Assembly: GCF_029213205.1 (NCBI RefSeq)
Contig: NZ_JARGNH010000006.1
Location: 114,143-178,142 of the forward strand
Direction: 5' to 3'
Source of the DNA: Pseudooceanicola sp.
GTDB lineage: Bacteria > Pseudomonadota > Alphaproteobacteria > Rhodobacterales > Rhodobacteraceae
Length of the DNA: 64,000 nucleotides
The notes below the pieces were generated by a model that worked only from the letters and a program-made list of their open reading frames with translations, made no database searches and was not told the DNA's origin. Below, piece by piece: positions 1-7,959 of the stretch; the first letter of the stretch is position 1; every line of letters begins with the position of its first letter. The translations under genes and the position numbers were made by a program.

Positions 1-29
1 GAAAGTGCGCGCAGCGCGAAATAGACCCG

Positions 30-71
30 CCCGGCTTCATCTTGCCACAAATATTCCCGCCGGAGGCATCC
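30..71 (-). repeat. Dispersed intergenic element, copy B
   Basis: On the minus strand this stretch reads CCTCCGGCGGGAATATTT, then ten bases, then GAAGC. The same TATTT-N10-GAAGC spacing occurs at 2001-2020, 41006-41025, 38040-38059 (minus) and 48314-48333 (minus). It lies directly in front of cobH, so a TTG at 42 that would lengthen cobH falls inside the repeat and is unlikely to be the start. Function unknown. Confidence 0.6.
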
Positions 72-101
72 GCCCCCACCAGCATCGCAAAGGCCCGTAT
101 C

Positions 102-740
102 TTGCGCCCCTATGAAACCGACCCCAGCCGCATCTATGCGCAGAGCTTTGCCATTGTGCGCACCGAGGCGCGGCTGGACCGGTTCGCCCCGGGGATGCAG
201 CGCTTGGCGATCCGCCTGATCCATGCCTGCGGCATGGTCGAGGTGGCGGACCGGCTGGCATTTTCGCCCGAGGCCCATGCCGCGGGGCAGGCGGCGCTGG
301 CGGCGGGGGCGCCGGTGCTCTGTGACAGCGAAATGGTTGGCGCCGGGATCATTCGACGCTATCTGCCCGCCGAAAACCAGGTCATCGTCACCCTGAATGA
401 TCCCCGGGTGCCGGATCTCGCCACCCGCCTCGGCACCACCCGCTCGGCGGCGGCGGTCGAGCTCTGGGCCGACCGGCTGGAGGGGGCGGTGGTGGCGATC
501 GGCAATGCGCCGACGGCGCTGTTTCATCTGCTTGACCTGCTGGACCAGGGGGCGCCGAAACCGGCGGTGATCCTCGGGTTTCCGGTCGGCTTCGTCGGCG
601 CGGCCGAGAGCAAGGCCGAACTGGCGGCAAACCCGCGCGGCTGCGATTTCGTGGCCTTGCGCGGGCGGCGCGGCGGCTCGGCCATCGCCTCAGCGGCGGT
701 GAACGCGCTGGCGGCGGGCTTGCCGGAGGAGGCGGCATGA
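102..740 (+). CDS. cobH: Precorrin-8X methylmutase (CobH)
   Basis: CobH moves a methyl group from C-11 to C-12 of precorrin-8X to give hydrogenobyrinate, a late step of the aerobic cobalamin pathway in the cytoplasm. Family motifs include YAQSFAIVRTEA near the start, the active-site-type stretch CGMVEVADRLAFSP, LCDSEMV, TRSAAAVELW, AIGNAPTALF and GFPVGFVGAAESK. The TTG at 102 gives 212 residues beginning (M)RPYETDPSRIYAQSF, about the usual family length. The frame stays open to a TTG at 42, but that extension is repeat sequence with no family similarity. The stop overlaps the cobL start (ATGA), implying translational coupling. The identity is clear; only the start is uncertain. Confidence 0.93.
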   Translation: MRPYETDPSRIYAQSFAIVRTEARLDRFAPGMQRLAIRLIHACGMVEVADRLAFSPEAHAAGQAALAAGAPVLCDSEMVGAGIIRRYLPAENQVIVTLNDPRVPDLATRLGTTRSAAAVELWADRLEGAVVAIGNAPTALFHLLDLLDQGAPKPAVILGFPVGFVGAAESKAELAANPRGCDFVALRGRRGGSAIASAAVNALAAGLPEEAA

Positions 741-1942
741 GCGTGATCCCCTGGTTGCATATCGTCGGCATTGGCGAGGACGGCATCGACGGGCTGACCC
801 CGGCCACAAGGGCCCTGGTCGAGGCGGCCGAGGTGATCATTGGCGGTGACCGGCATCACAGGCTTTCGGATTCGATTGTCGCCGAGCGGCTGGCCTGGCC
901 GCATCCGTTCGATGCGCTGATCGACACGCTGCGCGGGCTCAAGGGGCGGCGGGTCGTGGTGCTGGCCACCGGCGATCCCTTGTGGTTCTCGGTCGGGGCG
1001 CGGATCGGGCGGGCGATTGATCCGGGCGAGATCGTCTATCACCCGCAACTCTCGGCGTTTCAGCTGGCCGCGGCGCGGATGGGCTGGAGCATGGCGGATC
1101 TGGAAACCCTGACCGTGCATGGCCGCCCGGTCGAACAGATGATCGCCTTTATCCAGCCCGACGCGCGGCTGCTGATCCTGACCACCGGCGCCGAGACCCC
1201 GGCCCAGATCGCGCGGTTCCTGACCGAGCGCGGCTTTGGCAACAGCCCGATGACGGTGCTGTCCAGCATGGGCGGCAAGGACGAGGCGCGTTTTGATGGG
1301 CTGGCCAAGAGCTGGGACCATGTCGTACCCGCCTTCAACACCCTGGCGGTGGACTGCGTCGCCGCCCCGGATGCGGCATTGCTGCCGCGGGTGCCGGGGC
1401 TGGCCGATGAGCTGTTTCAGCATGATGGCACGATGACCAAGCGCGAGGTGCGCGCCGCGACCCTGGCCAAGCTGATGCCGATGCGCGGTGCCTTGCTCTG
1501 GGATATCGGCACCGGCTGCGGCTCGGTCGCCGTCGAATGGATGCGCGCCGCTGGCTATGCCCGCGCCATCGGCATCGAGCCGCGCGCCGACCGGCGGGCG
1601 ATGGCGGCGGCAAATGCGTTGGCCCTGGGCACGCCGCGGCTGCAGCTGATCGACGGTGCGGTGCCAGAGGCATTGGCCGGGCTGGACGCGCCGGATGCGG
1701 TGTTCATCGGCGGCGGGCTGTCGCGCCCGGTGTTCGAGGCCGCCTGGACGGCGCTGCGTCCGTTGGGGCGGCTGGTGGCCAATGCGGTGACCCTGGAAAG
1801 CGAGGCGATCCTGGCGGCGCTGCATGGCGAATTCGGTGGCGATCTGGTGCGCTTGCAGATCCATCGCGTCGATCCGGTTGGACCCTATCGCGGCTGGCGG
1901 CCACTGATGCCGGTGGTGCAATATTCGCTGGTGAAACGATGA
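737..1942 (+). CDS. cobL: Precorrin-6Y C5,15-methyltransferase, decarboxylating (CobL)
   Basis: A bifunctional enzyme that methylates C-5 and C-15 of precorrin-6Y (dihydroprecorrin-6X) and decarboxylates the C-12 acetate. The 401 residues match the two-domain fusion: an N-terminal CbiE-like tetrapyrrole methylase (about 1-210, opening HIVGIGEDGIDGL, with ATGDPLWFSVG) and a C-terminal CbiT-like Rossmann methyltransferase with SAM loop WDIGTGCGSVAVEW at 255-268. The ATG overlaps the cobH stop. A fused CobL is typical of the aerobic pathway. The next gene, cobI, follows after 91 bases that carry a dispersed repeat. Confidence 0.95.
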   Translation: MSVIPWLHIVGIGEDGIDGLTPATRALVEAAEVIIGGDRHHRLSDSIVAERLAWPHPFDALIDTLRGLKGRRVVVLATGDPLWFSVGARIGRAIDPGEIVYHPQLSAFQLAAARMGWSMADLETLTVHGRPVEQMIAFIQPDARLLILTTGAETPAQIARFLTERGFGNSPMTVLSSMGGKDEARFDGLAKSWDHVVPAFNTLAVDCVAAPDAALLPRVPGLADELFQHDGTMTKREVRAATLAKLMPMRGALLWDIGTGCGSVAVEWMRAAGYARAIGIEPRADRRAMAAANALALGTPRLQLIDGAVPEALAGLDAPDAVFIGGGLSRPVFEAAWTALRPLGRLVANAVTLESEAILAALHGEFGGDLVRLQIHRVDPVGPYRGWRPLMPVVQYSLVKR

Positions 1943-1985
1943 CGGCGCTGGCGGTCCCGGCCTTGACGCCTGTGGTGGCTGCGGC

Positions 1986-2024
1986 TGCCTCCGGCGGGAG
2001 TATTTCGGGAAAGCTGAAGCCGGG
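1986..2024 (+). repeat. Dispersed intergenic element, copy A
   Basis: Reads CCTCCGGCGGGAGTATTT, ten bases, GAAGC. It fills most of the gap between cobL and cobI in the orientation of the genes. It is a close match to copy B at the window start (CTCCGGCGGGA plus TATTT-N10-GAAGCCGGG). An open 32-codon frame runs through it from 1939 but looks like read-through of repeat DNA. Confidence 0.6.
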
Positions 2025-2033
2025 GGCGGCACG

Positions 2034-2765
2034 ATGAGCGCGGCGGGGATGCTCTACGGTGTCGGGCTTGGGCCGGGTGATCCGGAATTGATGACGCTGA
2101 AGGCGGCGCGGTTGATCGCCGGGGCCGGGGTGATCGCCTATCCGACCCTGGCCGGGGCTGAGAGCTTCGCCCGGGCCATCGCCGCCGGGGTGATTCCGGC
2201 GGCGGCCGAAGAGATCGTGATGGATGTGCCGATGCGGGTCGACCGGGCCCCGGCGCAGGCGGCCTATGACGCTGGCGCGGCGCGGATTGCCGAGCGGCTG
2301 GCGGCGGGGCGCGATGTGGTCTGTCTCTGCGAGGGAGATCCGTTCTTTTATGGCTCGTTCATGTATCTCTTTGCCCGGCTGTCGGGGCGGTTCCGGGTCG
2401 AGGTGGTGCCGGGGGTGAGTTCGGTCAATGCCTGTGCGGCGGTGGCGGGTCTGCCGCTGGTGGCGCGCAATCAACGGCTGGAGATTCTGGCCGGGACCCT
2501 GCCTGCCGCCGAATTGCGGGATCGGATTGTCGGTGCCGAGGCGGTGGCGATCATGAAGGTCGGGCGGCACCTGGGCAAGATCTGTACGGTGCTGGATGAC
2601 CTCGGGCTGATTGGGCGCGCGGTCTATGTCGAACGCGCCACCCTGGCCAATCAGCGGGTGCAGCCGCTGGCCGGGATGGTGGGTGATCTGGCACCTGGGG
2701 CTGCGGTGGCGGTGCCCTATTTTTCAATGATCTTGCTGACCAAAGGGGAAGACCCGTGGCTTTAA
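2034..2765 (+). CDS. cobI: Precorrin-2 C20-methyltransferase (CobI)
   Basis: SAM-dependent methylation of precorrin-2 at C-20 to give precorrin-3A. This is a single tetrapyrrole-methylase domain of 243 residues with the glycine-rich N-terminal motif GVGLGPGDPELMTLKA (about 9-24), CEGDPFFYGSFMYLF (about 98-112) and VPGVSSVNACAA (about 123-134). Length fits the family. The ATG at 2034 is used; an ATG at 2049 is possible. The 3' end overlaps the next gene by ten bases, so expression of the fusion protein is probably coupled to cobI. Confidence 0.94.
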   Translation: MSAAGMLYGVGLGPGDPELMTLKAARLIAGAGVIAYPTLAGAESFARAIAAGVIPAAAEEIVMDVPMRVDRAPAQAAYDAGAARIAERLAAGRDVVCLCEGDPFFYGSFMYLFARLSGRFRVEVVPGVSSVNACAAVAGLPLVARNQRLEILAGTLPAAELRDRIVGAEAVAIMKVGRHLGKICTVLDDLGLIGRAVYVERATLANQRVQPLAGMVGDLAPGAAVAVPYFSMILLTKGEDPWL

Positions 2766-4606
2766 ACCCGATTGTGATGGCGGTGTCCGGTTCCGGCGAA
2801 GCGGTGGCGCGGCGGCTGGCCGACGGGCTGGGCGTGCCGCTGTTCGGGCGGGTTGGCCGGGTGCCGGGCGCCGACGAGACCTTTGCCGATGCGCTGGATT
2901 TTGCGCGCGCGATGTTTGCCGCCGGGCGGCCGGTGATCGGCATCTGCGCCAGCGGCATCCTGATCCGTGCGGTGGCGCCGCTGCTGGCTGACAAGCGCGG
3001 CGAACCGCCGGTGGTTTCGGTCAGCGATGATGGTGGTTTCGTGGTGCCGCTGCTCGGCGGGCATCGTGGCGCCAACCGGCTGGCGCGGCAGCTGGCCGAA
3101 TTGTTGCAGGGCCGGGCGGCGGTGACCACGGCGGGCGAGGTGGCGCTGGGTCTGTCACTGGACGAGCCGCCGCCGGGCTGGCTGCTGGGCACTCCGGAAC
3201 TGGCCCGGGACGCGATGGCGCGGCTGCTGGCGGGCGGGCTGGCGCGGATCGACGGGGATGAGGCGGCGAAGGCCGATTGGTTGCAGGCGTTGCCGTTGGC
3301 CGCGCCCGGCGACGAGGGGGTGCGGGATGTCGTCGCGATCGAGGCCACGACGATGCCACCGGCGACGGGCGTGCTGACCTTTCACCCGCAGCGCTTTGCC
3401 CTGGGCGTCGGCTGTTCGCGCAACTGCCCGCCGGAGGAGTTGGATCGGCTGGTGATGGAGATGCTGGCCGATGGCGAGACCGCGCCGGGCGCGATCCGGG
3501 CGCTCTACACCCTCGACGTGAAGGCGGATGAACCGGCGGTGATCGCGCTGGCGGCCAAGTTGGGCCTGCCGCTGCGATTGTTCACCGCGGCGGAGCTGGA
3601 GGCGGTGGCGGATCGGCTGGAGACCCCGTCAGATGTGGTGTTTGCCGAGGTCGGATGTCACGGCGTTTCGGAAGGCGCGGCGCTGTGCGGCGCGGGGCCG
3701 CGTGGCGTGCTGGGCTGGCCAAAGCGCAAGAGCGCCAATGCGACCTGCGCGATGGCCGTGGTCCCCGGGGTGATCGAGGGTTTGGCCGGGCGGCGGCGTG
3801 GACGGCTGTCGGTGGTCGGCATCGGGCCGGGCCAGGCGGCCTGGCGCACGCCCGAGGTGTCGCAATTGGTCAGCGAGGCCGAGGAGCTGGTCGGTTACGG
3901 GCTTTACCTCGATCTGCTGGGGCCGCTGGCCAGTGGCAAGACGCGCTCGGACTTTCCGCTGGGCGGCGAGGAGGCGCGCTGTCGCTATGCATTGGAACGG
4001 GCGGGTGAGGGGCGCGACGTCGCGCTGGTCTGTTCGGGCGACGCGGGCATCTATGCGATGGGCGCGCTGGTGTTCGAATTGCTGGATCGGGACCAGGCCA
4101 GCGGTGGCGTCAGCGCGTCAGCGCGGCGGGTCGAGGTGGTCTGTTCGCCGGGGGTCAGTGCATTGCAGGCTGCGGCGGCGCGGGCGGGGGCGCCCCTGGG
4201 GCACGATTTCTGTGCGATCTCGCTGAGCGATCTGCTGACCCCGCGCGCGGATATCCTGCGCCGCTTGCAGGCGGCGGCGGAGGGCGATTTCGTGATTGCG
4301 TTCTACAACCCGGTGTCCAGGACCCGGCGCACCCTGCTGGCTGAGGCGCGCGATATCCTGCTGCGCCATCGCCCGGCGGAGACCCCGGTGCTGCTGGCCA
4401 GCAATCTGGGCCGGGCGGATGAGGCGCTGCGCTATCGGCGGCTGGAGGATCTGCAGGTGGATGAGGTCGATATGTTGACAGTGGTTCTGGTCGGCTCGTC
4501 GAATTCACGTCTGGCGGCGCTGGGCGAGGGGCCACGGATGTATACGCCGCGCGGCTATGCCCGGCGGATCGACGGGGACCTGTCGACCGGACCGGACGGG
4601 GATTGA
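2756..4606 (+). CDS. cobJ: CbiG-CobJ fusion: cobalamin protein CbiG / precorrin-3B C17-methyltransferase
   Basis: A 616-residue fusion. Residues 1-210 resemble the CbiG N-terminal and middle regions (MAVSGSGEAVARRLADGLG; GICASGILIRAVAPLLADK; PLLGGHRGANRLA). Residues about 214-340 resemble the CbiG C-terminal/CobE domain (FALGVGCSRNCPPEELDRLV). Residues about 350-605 form a tetrapyrrole methylase of the CobJ type (RLSVVGIGPGQ; CSGDAGIYAMG; VVCSPGVSALQAAAARAGAP; FYNPVSRTR), which methylates C-17 with ring contraction. The start is a GTG inside the end of cobI; no better ATG is nearby. CbiG proper opens the delta-lactone in the anaerobic route, so its fusion to CobJ beside aerobic-type CobL is notable. 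The domain calls are firm; the role of the CbiG half is inference. Confidence 0.88.
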   Translation: MALNPIVMAVSGSGEAVARRLADGLGVPLFGRVGRVPGADETFADALDFARAMFAAGRPVIGICASGILIRAVAPLLADKRGEPPVVSVSDDGGFVVPLLGGHRGANRLARQLAELLQGRAAVTTAGEVALGLSLDEPPPGWLLGTPELARDAMARLLAGGLARIDGDEAAKADWLQALPLAAPGDEGVRDVVAIEATTMPPATGVLTFHPQRFALGVGCSRNCPPEELDRLVMEMLADGETAPGAIRALYTLDVKADEPAVIALAAKLGLPLRLFTAAELEAVADRLETPSDVVFAEVGCHGVSEGAALCGAGPRGVLGWPKRKSANATCAMAVVPGVIEGLAGRRRGRLSVVGIGPGQAAWRTPEVSQLVSEAEELVGYGLYLDLLGPLASGKTRSDFPLGGEEARCRYALERAGEGRDVALVCSGDAGIYAMGALVFELLDRDQASGGVSASARRVEVVCSPGVSALQAAAARAGAPLGHDFCAISLSDLLTPRADILRRLQAAAEGDFVIAFYNPVSRTRRTLLAEARDILLRHRPAETPVLLASNLGRADEALRYRRLEDLQVDEVDMLTVVLVGSSNSRLAALGEGPRMYTPRGYARRIDGDLSTGPDGD

Positions 4607-4642
4607 CGGCGGGGGCTCTGGTGGCGGCGGCCCCCATCCCGG

Positions 4643-4665
4643 CCTTCCCCCCTGAAGGGGGAAGG
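4643..4665. terminator. GC-rich hairpin in the 266-base gap before cobM
   Basis: A perfect nine-pair stem, CCTTCCCCC / GGGGGAAGG, with a five-base loop. No T-run follows, so it may be a generic repeat hairpin or a processing signal rather than an intrinsic terminator. A second weaker GC hairpin (GCGGGG...CCCCGC) lies near 4745-4770. The rest of 4607-4872 shows no gene and no cobalamin riboswitch that could be recognised by eye. Confidence 0.45.
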
Positions 4666-4872
4666 AGTCATGTGGCTTTGTGGGGCGTTTGTTTGATGGC
4701 ATCTCCGGTGGCGGGGTTGCGGTGAAGGATTGAGAGGCGCTTGCGGGGGGCTTTGCCCCGCTTGGCGCCAGGTCGAGTGTTGGGCGAGTCGCGTCCGCGT
4801 CAAGGAGGACCCGCGCCAGAGCGTGGCGCGCGGTCTTGGCCCGGTCGCGACCCACAGGAAGTGAGATAGGAT

Positions 4873-5640
4873 ATGACGGTATATTTTGTCGGCGCCGGGC
4901 CGGGAGATCCGGAATTGTTGACGCTGAAGGCGCAGCGGCTGATCGCGGCCTGTCCGGTTTGCCTCTACGCCGGGTCCTTGGTGCCGCCCGAGGTGGTGGC
5001 CGGGGCGCCGGCAGGTGCCCGGGTGCTGGACACTGCGCCGATGACTCTGGACGACACCCATGCCGAGATCCTGGCGGCGCATCGGCGTGGCGAGGATGTG
5101 GCAAGGGTGCATTCGGGTGACCCGTCGCTATACGGCGCGATTGCCGAGCAGATCCGGCGGTTGCACGCCGATGGGATCGATTATCAGATCGTGCCTGGGG
5201 TGCCCGCCTATGCGGCGGCGGCGGCGGCGCTGGGGCAGGAATTGACGGTGCCGGAAATCGCGCAATCCATCGTGCTGACCCGGGTGTCGATGAAATCGAC
5301 CGCGATGCCTGCCGGCGAGACGCTGGAGAACTTCGCCCGCAGCGGCGCCACCCTGGCAATCCATCTGGGGGTGCGCAATCTGCGCCAGATCGAGCGGGAA
5401 CTGGTGCCGTTTTACGGCGCCGATTGCCCGGTGGTGGTGGCCTATCGGGTTGGCTGGCCGGATCAGATGTTCATTCGTGGCACCCTGTCGGATATCCACG
5501 CCAAGGTGCGGACCGAAAAGATCACCCGCACTGCGCTGATCCTGGTCGGGCCGGTGCTGGGCGAGATCGCGGATTTCCGTGAGTCGGCGCTCTATGATCC
5601 GGCGGTGCCGCATGTGTTGCGGCCGAGGACGCAGCTTTGA
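4873..5640 (+). CDS. cobM: Precorrin-4 C11-methyltransferase (CobM)
   Basis: Methylates precorrin-4 at C-11 to give precorrin-5. The 255 residues form one tetrapyrrole-methylase domain: YFVGAGPGDPELLTLKA at 3-19, CLYAGSLVPPEV, HSGDPSLYGA at about 79-88, VPGVPAYAAAAAALG, and ILTRVS-type motif VLTRVSMKSTAMP. It is separated from the other cob genes by 266 bases with hairpins, so it may have its own transcript start. cobK, cobG/cobZ, cobF and cobN are not in the window and are presumably upstream or elsewhere. Confidence 0.94.
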   Translation: MTVYFVGAGPGDPELLTLKAQRLIAACPVCLYAGSLVPPEVVAGAPAGARVLDTAPMTLDDTHAEILAAHRRGEDVARVHSGDPSLYGAIAEQIRRLHADGIDYQIVPGVPAYAAAAAALGQELTVPEIAQSIVLTRVSMKSTAMPAGETLENFARSGATLAIHLGVRNLRQIERELVPFYGADCPVVVAYRVGWPDQMFIRGTLSDIHAKVRTEKITRTALILVGPVLGEIADFRESALYDPAVPHVLRPRTQL

Positions 5641-5747
5641 AGTGATTTGTTGATAGATTGTTTCCGGCGGTTGCCGAATGCAGGTGGCAAGAAACTTGAC
5701 CTGCCCCTCTGATCGGGCATTGTGGCAGGCGCAAGCGAGGGCACCAA

Positions 5748-6098
5748 ATGTCGACTTATCTGTCAAAAGAACTGAACGAAGGGCTGCAAGCTGCCCATCG
5801 GCTGGTCCGTGCCCGCAACAGCCGGATGCGGGTGCGCAACGGGCAAGACGTCTATCCGGTGATCCGGTTCTGGGATGCCGGGTTTTCTGTCGAGGCCGAG
5901 GTGGCGCCACATCTGCGCGGATTTGTCGATATTCTGGACGGCGGCCGGCATTTGTTTCAATGCCTGATTGTCGCCTCGGATGAAGAGGCCGGCGAGATCC
6001 GTTATGAGTTCAAGCGCGCCACCGCTGCGAGTGACACCGCGCCGCTGGATTTCGCGCCAGCCTGTGATGCGCCGGTCGGGTTGATCGGCAAATCCTGA
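5748..6098 (+). CDS. Small conserved-looking protein of unknown function
   Basis: A 116-residue soluble protein with no signal peptide or membrane segment and no domain I recognise. It starts MSTYLSKELNEGLQAAHRL, has a basic RARNSRMRVRNG patch at about 24-35 and a beta-rich middle (VIRFWDAGFSVEAE; VDILDGGRHLFQCLIVAS). A GAGGG sequence about six bases before the ATG is a fair ribosome binding site. It lies 107 bases after cobM and 181 bases before dctP, so it is probably its own unit. Codon pattern resembles the neighbours. Confidence 0.65.
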   Translation: MSTYLSKELNEGLQAAHRLVRARNSRMRVRNGQDVYPVIRFWDAGFSVEAEVAPHLRGFVDILDGGRHLFQCLIVASDEEAGEIRYEFKRATAASDTAPLDFAPACDAPVGLIGKS

Positions 6099-6164
6099 CC
6101 CCGGGGGCCAGCGGCATCTGATCCGGTGGATCCACGGCCCGGATTGCGGGGGCAAAAATGCTAT

Positions 6165-6208
6165 GAGTCATAACAATTATTGACTCTAACTTAATCCACT
6201 TGCACATT
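6165..6208 (+). promoter_or_regulatory. Putative operator and promoter of the dctPQM operon
   Basis: An inverted repeat GAGTCA (6165-6170) / TGACTC (6181-6186) encloses the AT-rich TAACAATTAT. Its right arm overlaps a possible -35 TTGACT (6180-6185), with a weak -10 CACATT 17 bases on (6203-6208). The string CATAACAATTAT at 6169-6180 recurs with one mismatch at 9323-9334, upstream of the SDR. Binding by the operon's MarR protein would block the -35. The palindrome is seen directly; the regulator is inference. Confidence 0.45.
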
Positions 6209-6279
6209 GTGCGCGACGGCAATAACCCCGGGGCATCGATCCGATCTCGGGCAATGTCGGCTTTTTTTGGGGGGCATTT

Positions 6280-7314
6280 ATGACCAAATTCACGACCTTT
6301 TCGCGTGGCCTGGCGGCGAGTGCCGTCGTTGCCATCCTGGGCACCGCCGCGATGGCGCAGGAGGTGACGCTGAAACTGCACCAGTTCCTGCCGGCACAGG
6401 CCTCGGTTCCAAAACATGTCCTGGATGTCTGGGCCGACAAGGTTGAGGCCGACAGCAAGGGACGCATCAAGATCGAGCGTTATCCTTCGATGCAGCTTGG
6501 CGGTCGTCCGCCCGAGCTGGTCGACCAGGTGATCGACGGCATCGCCGACATCATCTGGACCCTGCCCGGCTACACACCGGGACGTTTCCCCTCGACCGAG
6601 GTGTTCGAACTGCCGTTCATGATGACCAATGCCGAGGCCACCAGCCGTGCCTATTGGGATCTGGCGGAAAAGCATTTCATGGATACCGATTTCGCCGACT
6701 TCAAGATGCTCGGGCTCTGGGTGCATGGTCCGGGGGTGATCCATTCGACCGACCCGGTGACCACGCCGGCAGATCTGAACGGCGTGAAGCTGCGCGCGCC
6801 GACGCGGATGACCAACAAGCTGTTTACCGAGCTGGGCGCGACCACGGTCGGCATGCCGGTTCCGGCGGTGCCCGAGGCGTTGTCCAAGGGGGTGATCGAT
6901 GCCACGGTGATCCCGTGGGAGGTGACGTCGTCGCTGAAGGTCGGCGAACTGGTGCACAACCACACCGAGTTCGGCAAGGATTCAGTTTACACCGCGACGT
7001 TCATCTTCGCGATGAACAAGGGCAAGTATGATGCGCTGCCGGATGACCTGAAGAAGGTGATCGATGACAACTCGGGCGCCGATTTCTCGGCCTTCGCGGG
7101 CAAGGTGATGCAGGACTACGACGCTCCGGCCCGCAACATCGCCATGGATCTGGGCAACACCATCATCACCCTGACGCCTGAGCAGGTCGATGTCTGGCGC
7201 CAGGCCTCGGCCGGGATCGAAGGCGGCTGGATCGACGAGATGTCCGCAGAGGGCATGGATGCCAAGGCGCTGGTCGAAGAAGCCAAGGCACTGATCGCCG
7301 AATACACCAAGTAA
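6280..7314 (+). CDS. dctP: TRAP transporter substrate-binding protein (DctP family)
   Basis: Periplasmic solute receptor that delivers a carboxylate ligand to the DctQM membrane complex. Its 344 residues begin with a Sec signal peptide (ASAVVAILGTAAMA, cut after about residue 26), followed by a classic DctP/SBP_bac_7 fold: EVTLKLHQFLPAQASVPKHVLDVWAD, RYPSMQLGGRPPELVDQV, GIADIIWTLPGYTPGRFP, LKLRAPTRMTN-like GVKLRAPTRMTNKLFTELGA. The conserved binding arginine is probably in the RAPTR segment. Linked to acyl-CoA genes for aromatic acids downstream, the ligand is likely a hydroxycinnamate or similar aromatic acid, as for TarP of Rhodopseudomonas palustris; this is inference from context. Confidence 0.92.
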   Translation: MTKFTTFSRGLAASAVVAILGTAAMAQEVTLKLHQFLPAQASVPKHVLDVWADKVEADSKGRIKIERYPSMQLGGRPPELVDQVIDGIADIIWTLPGYTPGRFPSTEVFELPFMMTNAEATSRAYWDLAEKHFMDTDFADFKMLGLWVHGPGVIHSTDPVTTPADLNGVKLRAPTRMTNKLFTELGATTVGMPVPAVPEALSKGVIDATVIPWEVTSSLKVGELVHNHTEFGKDSVYTATFIFAMNKGKYDALPDDLKKVIDDNSGADFSAFAGKVMQDYDAPARNIAMDLGNTIITLTPEQVDVWRQASAGIEGGWIDEMSAEGMDAKALVEEAKALIAEYTK

Positions 7315-7323
7315 CCGACTGGC

Positions 7324-7349
7324 GCGGCGCCCCTTGATCGTGGCGCCGC
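7324..7349 (+). terminator. Hairpin between dctP and dctQ
   Basis: An eight-pair stem GCGGCGCC / GGCGCCGC with a ten-base loop sits ten bases after the dctP stop, without a T-run. Hairpins here commonly stabilise or partly terminate the receptor message, so the binding protein is made in excess over the membrane subunits. The structure is seen; the role is inferred. Confidence 0.45.
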
Positions 7350-7374
7350 TGCCCTCTCTTGCAAGGGGTTGGCG

Positions 7375-7959
7375 ATGCACAGGCTTGCAATCGGCTTGGC
7401 CCGCGGGATGGCCGTATTGGGTGGCATTGTTCTGTCTGCCCTGATCCTGCTGACCTGCGTTTCCGTTTTGGGCCGGTTGATCAACACCATCCTGCATTCC
7501 GGCTGGATCGAGGCCGTGGCCGGCGATTTGGCCACGACGCTGCTGGCGACTGGTATCGGCCCGGTGGCGGGCGATTTCGAACTCGTCGAGGCCTGCATCG
7601 CCTTTGCCATCTTCGCCTTCATGCCATTGGCGCAGGTCAGCGGCGGGCATGCCTCGGTGGATATCTTTACTTCGGGCCTGTCGGAACGGACCAACCGGGT
7701 GCTGACCCTGATCTGGGAGCTGCTGTTTGCGGCGGTGCTGATCACGATCGCCTGGCGGCTCTATGCCGGGATGGCGGCCAAGATGCGCTATGGCGAAACC
7801 ACCATGCTGCTGCAATTCCCGATCTGGTGGGCCTATGGCGCCAGCTTCTTTGGGGCCGCCGTCGCCGCACTGATCGGGGTCTATGTGGCGATTGCACGCG
7901 CGCTGGAAGTGGTGACCGGCCGGATCATACTGCAGGCGGCCGGGGGGGCCGGGCATTGA
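7375..7959 (+). CDS. dctQ: TRAP transporter small permease (DctQ family)
   Basis: Small four-helix membrane subunit that couples to DctM. From the ATG at 7375 (preceded by AAGGGG at 7363-7368) it has 194 residues; a TTG at 7369 would add two. Hydrophobic segments lie at about 7-30 (GMAVLGGIVLSALILLTCVSV), 65-85 (ELVEACIAFAIFAFMPLAQVS), 100-125 and 140-175. The long loop between the first two segments (about 35-60) is typical of the longer DctQ variants. The TGA overlaps the TTG start of dctM. Confidence 0.88.
   Translation: MHRLAIGLARGMAVLGGIVLSALILLTCVSVLGRLINTILHSGWIEAVAGDLATTLLATGIGPVAGDFELVEACIAFAIFAFMPLAQVSGGHASVDIFTSGLSERTNRVLTLIWELLFAAVLITIAWRLYAGMAAKMRYGETTMLLQFPIWWAYGASFFGAAVAALIGVYVAIARALEVVTGRIILQAAGGAGH

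Noticed and set aside
12..101. A 5' extension of cobH from TTG at 42
   Set aside because: It runs through the dispersed repeat; the shorter start matches CobH length.
524..2032. A 502-codon open frame opposite cobL
   Set aside because: Antisense to cobL, which has all family motifs, with no recognisable domain.
1939..2037. A 32-codon open frame between cobL and cobI, overlapping the cobL stop
   Set aside because: It consists mainly of the dispersed repeat and has no similarity to a protein; probably chance.
4607..4872. A cobalamin riboswitch before cobM
   Set aside because: Conserved B12-box features were not found by eye; only hairpins are seen.
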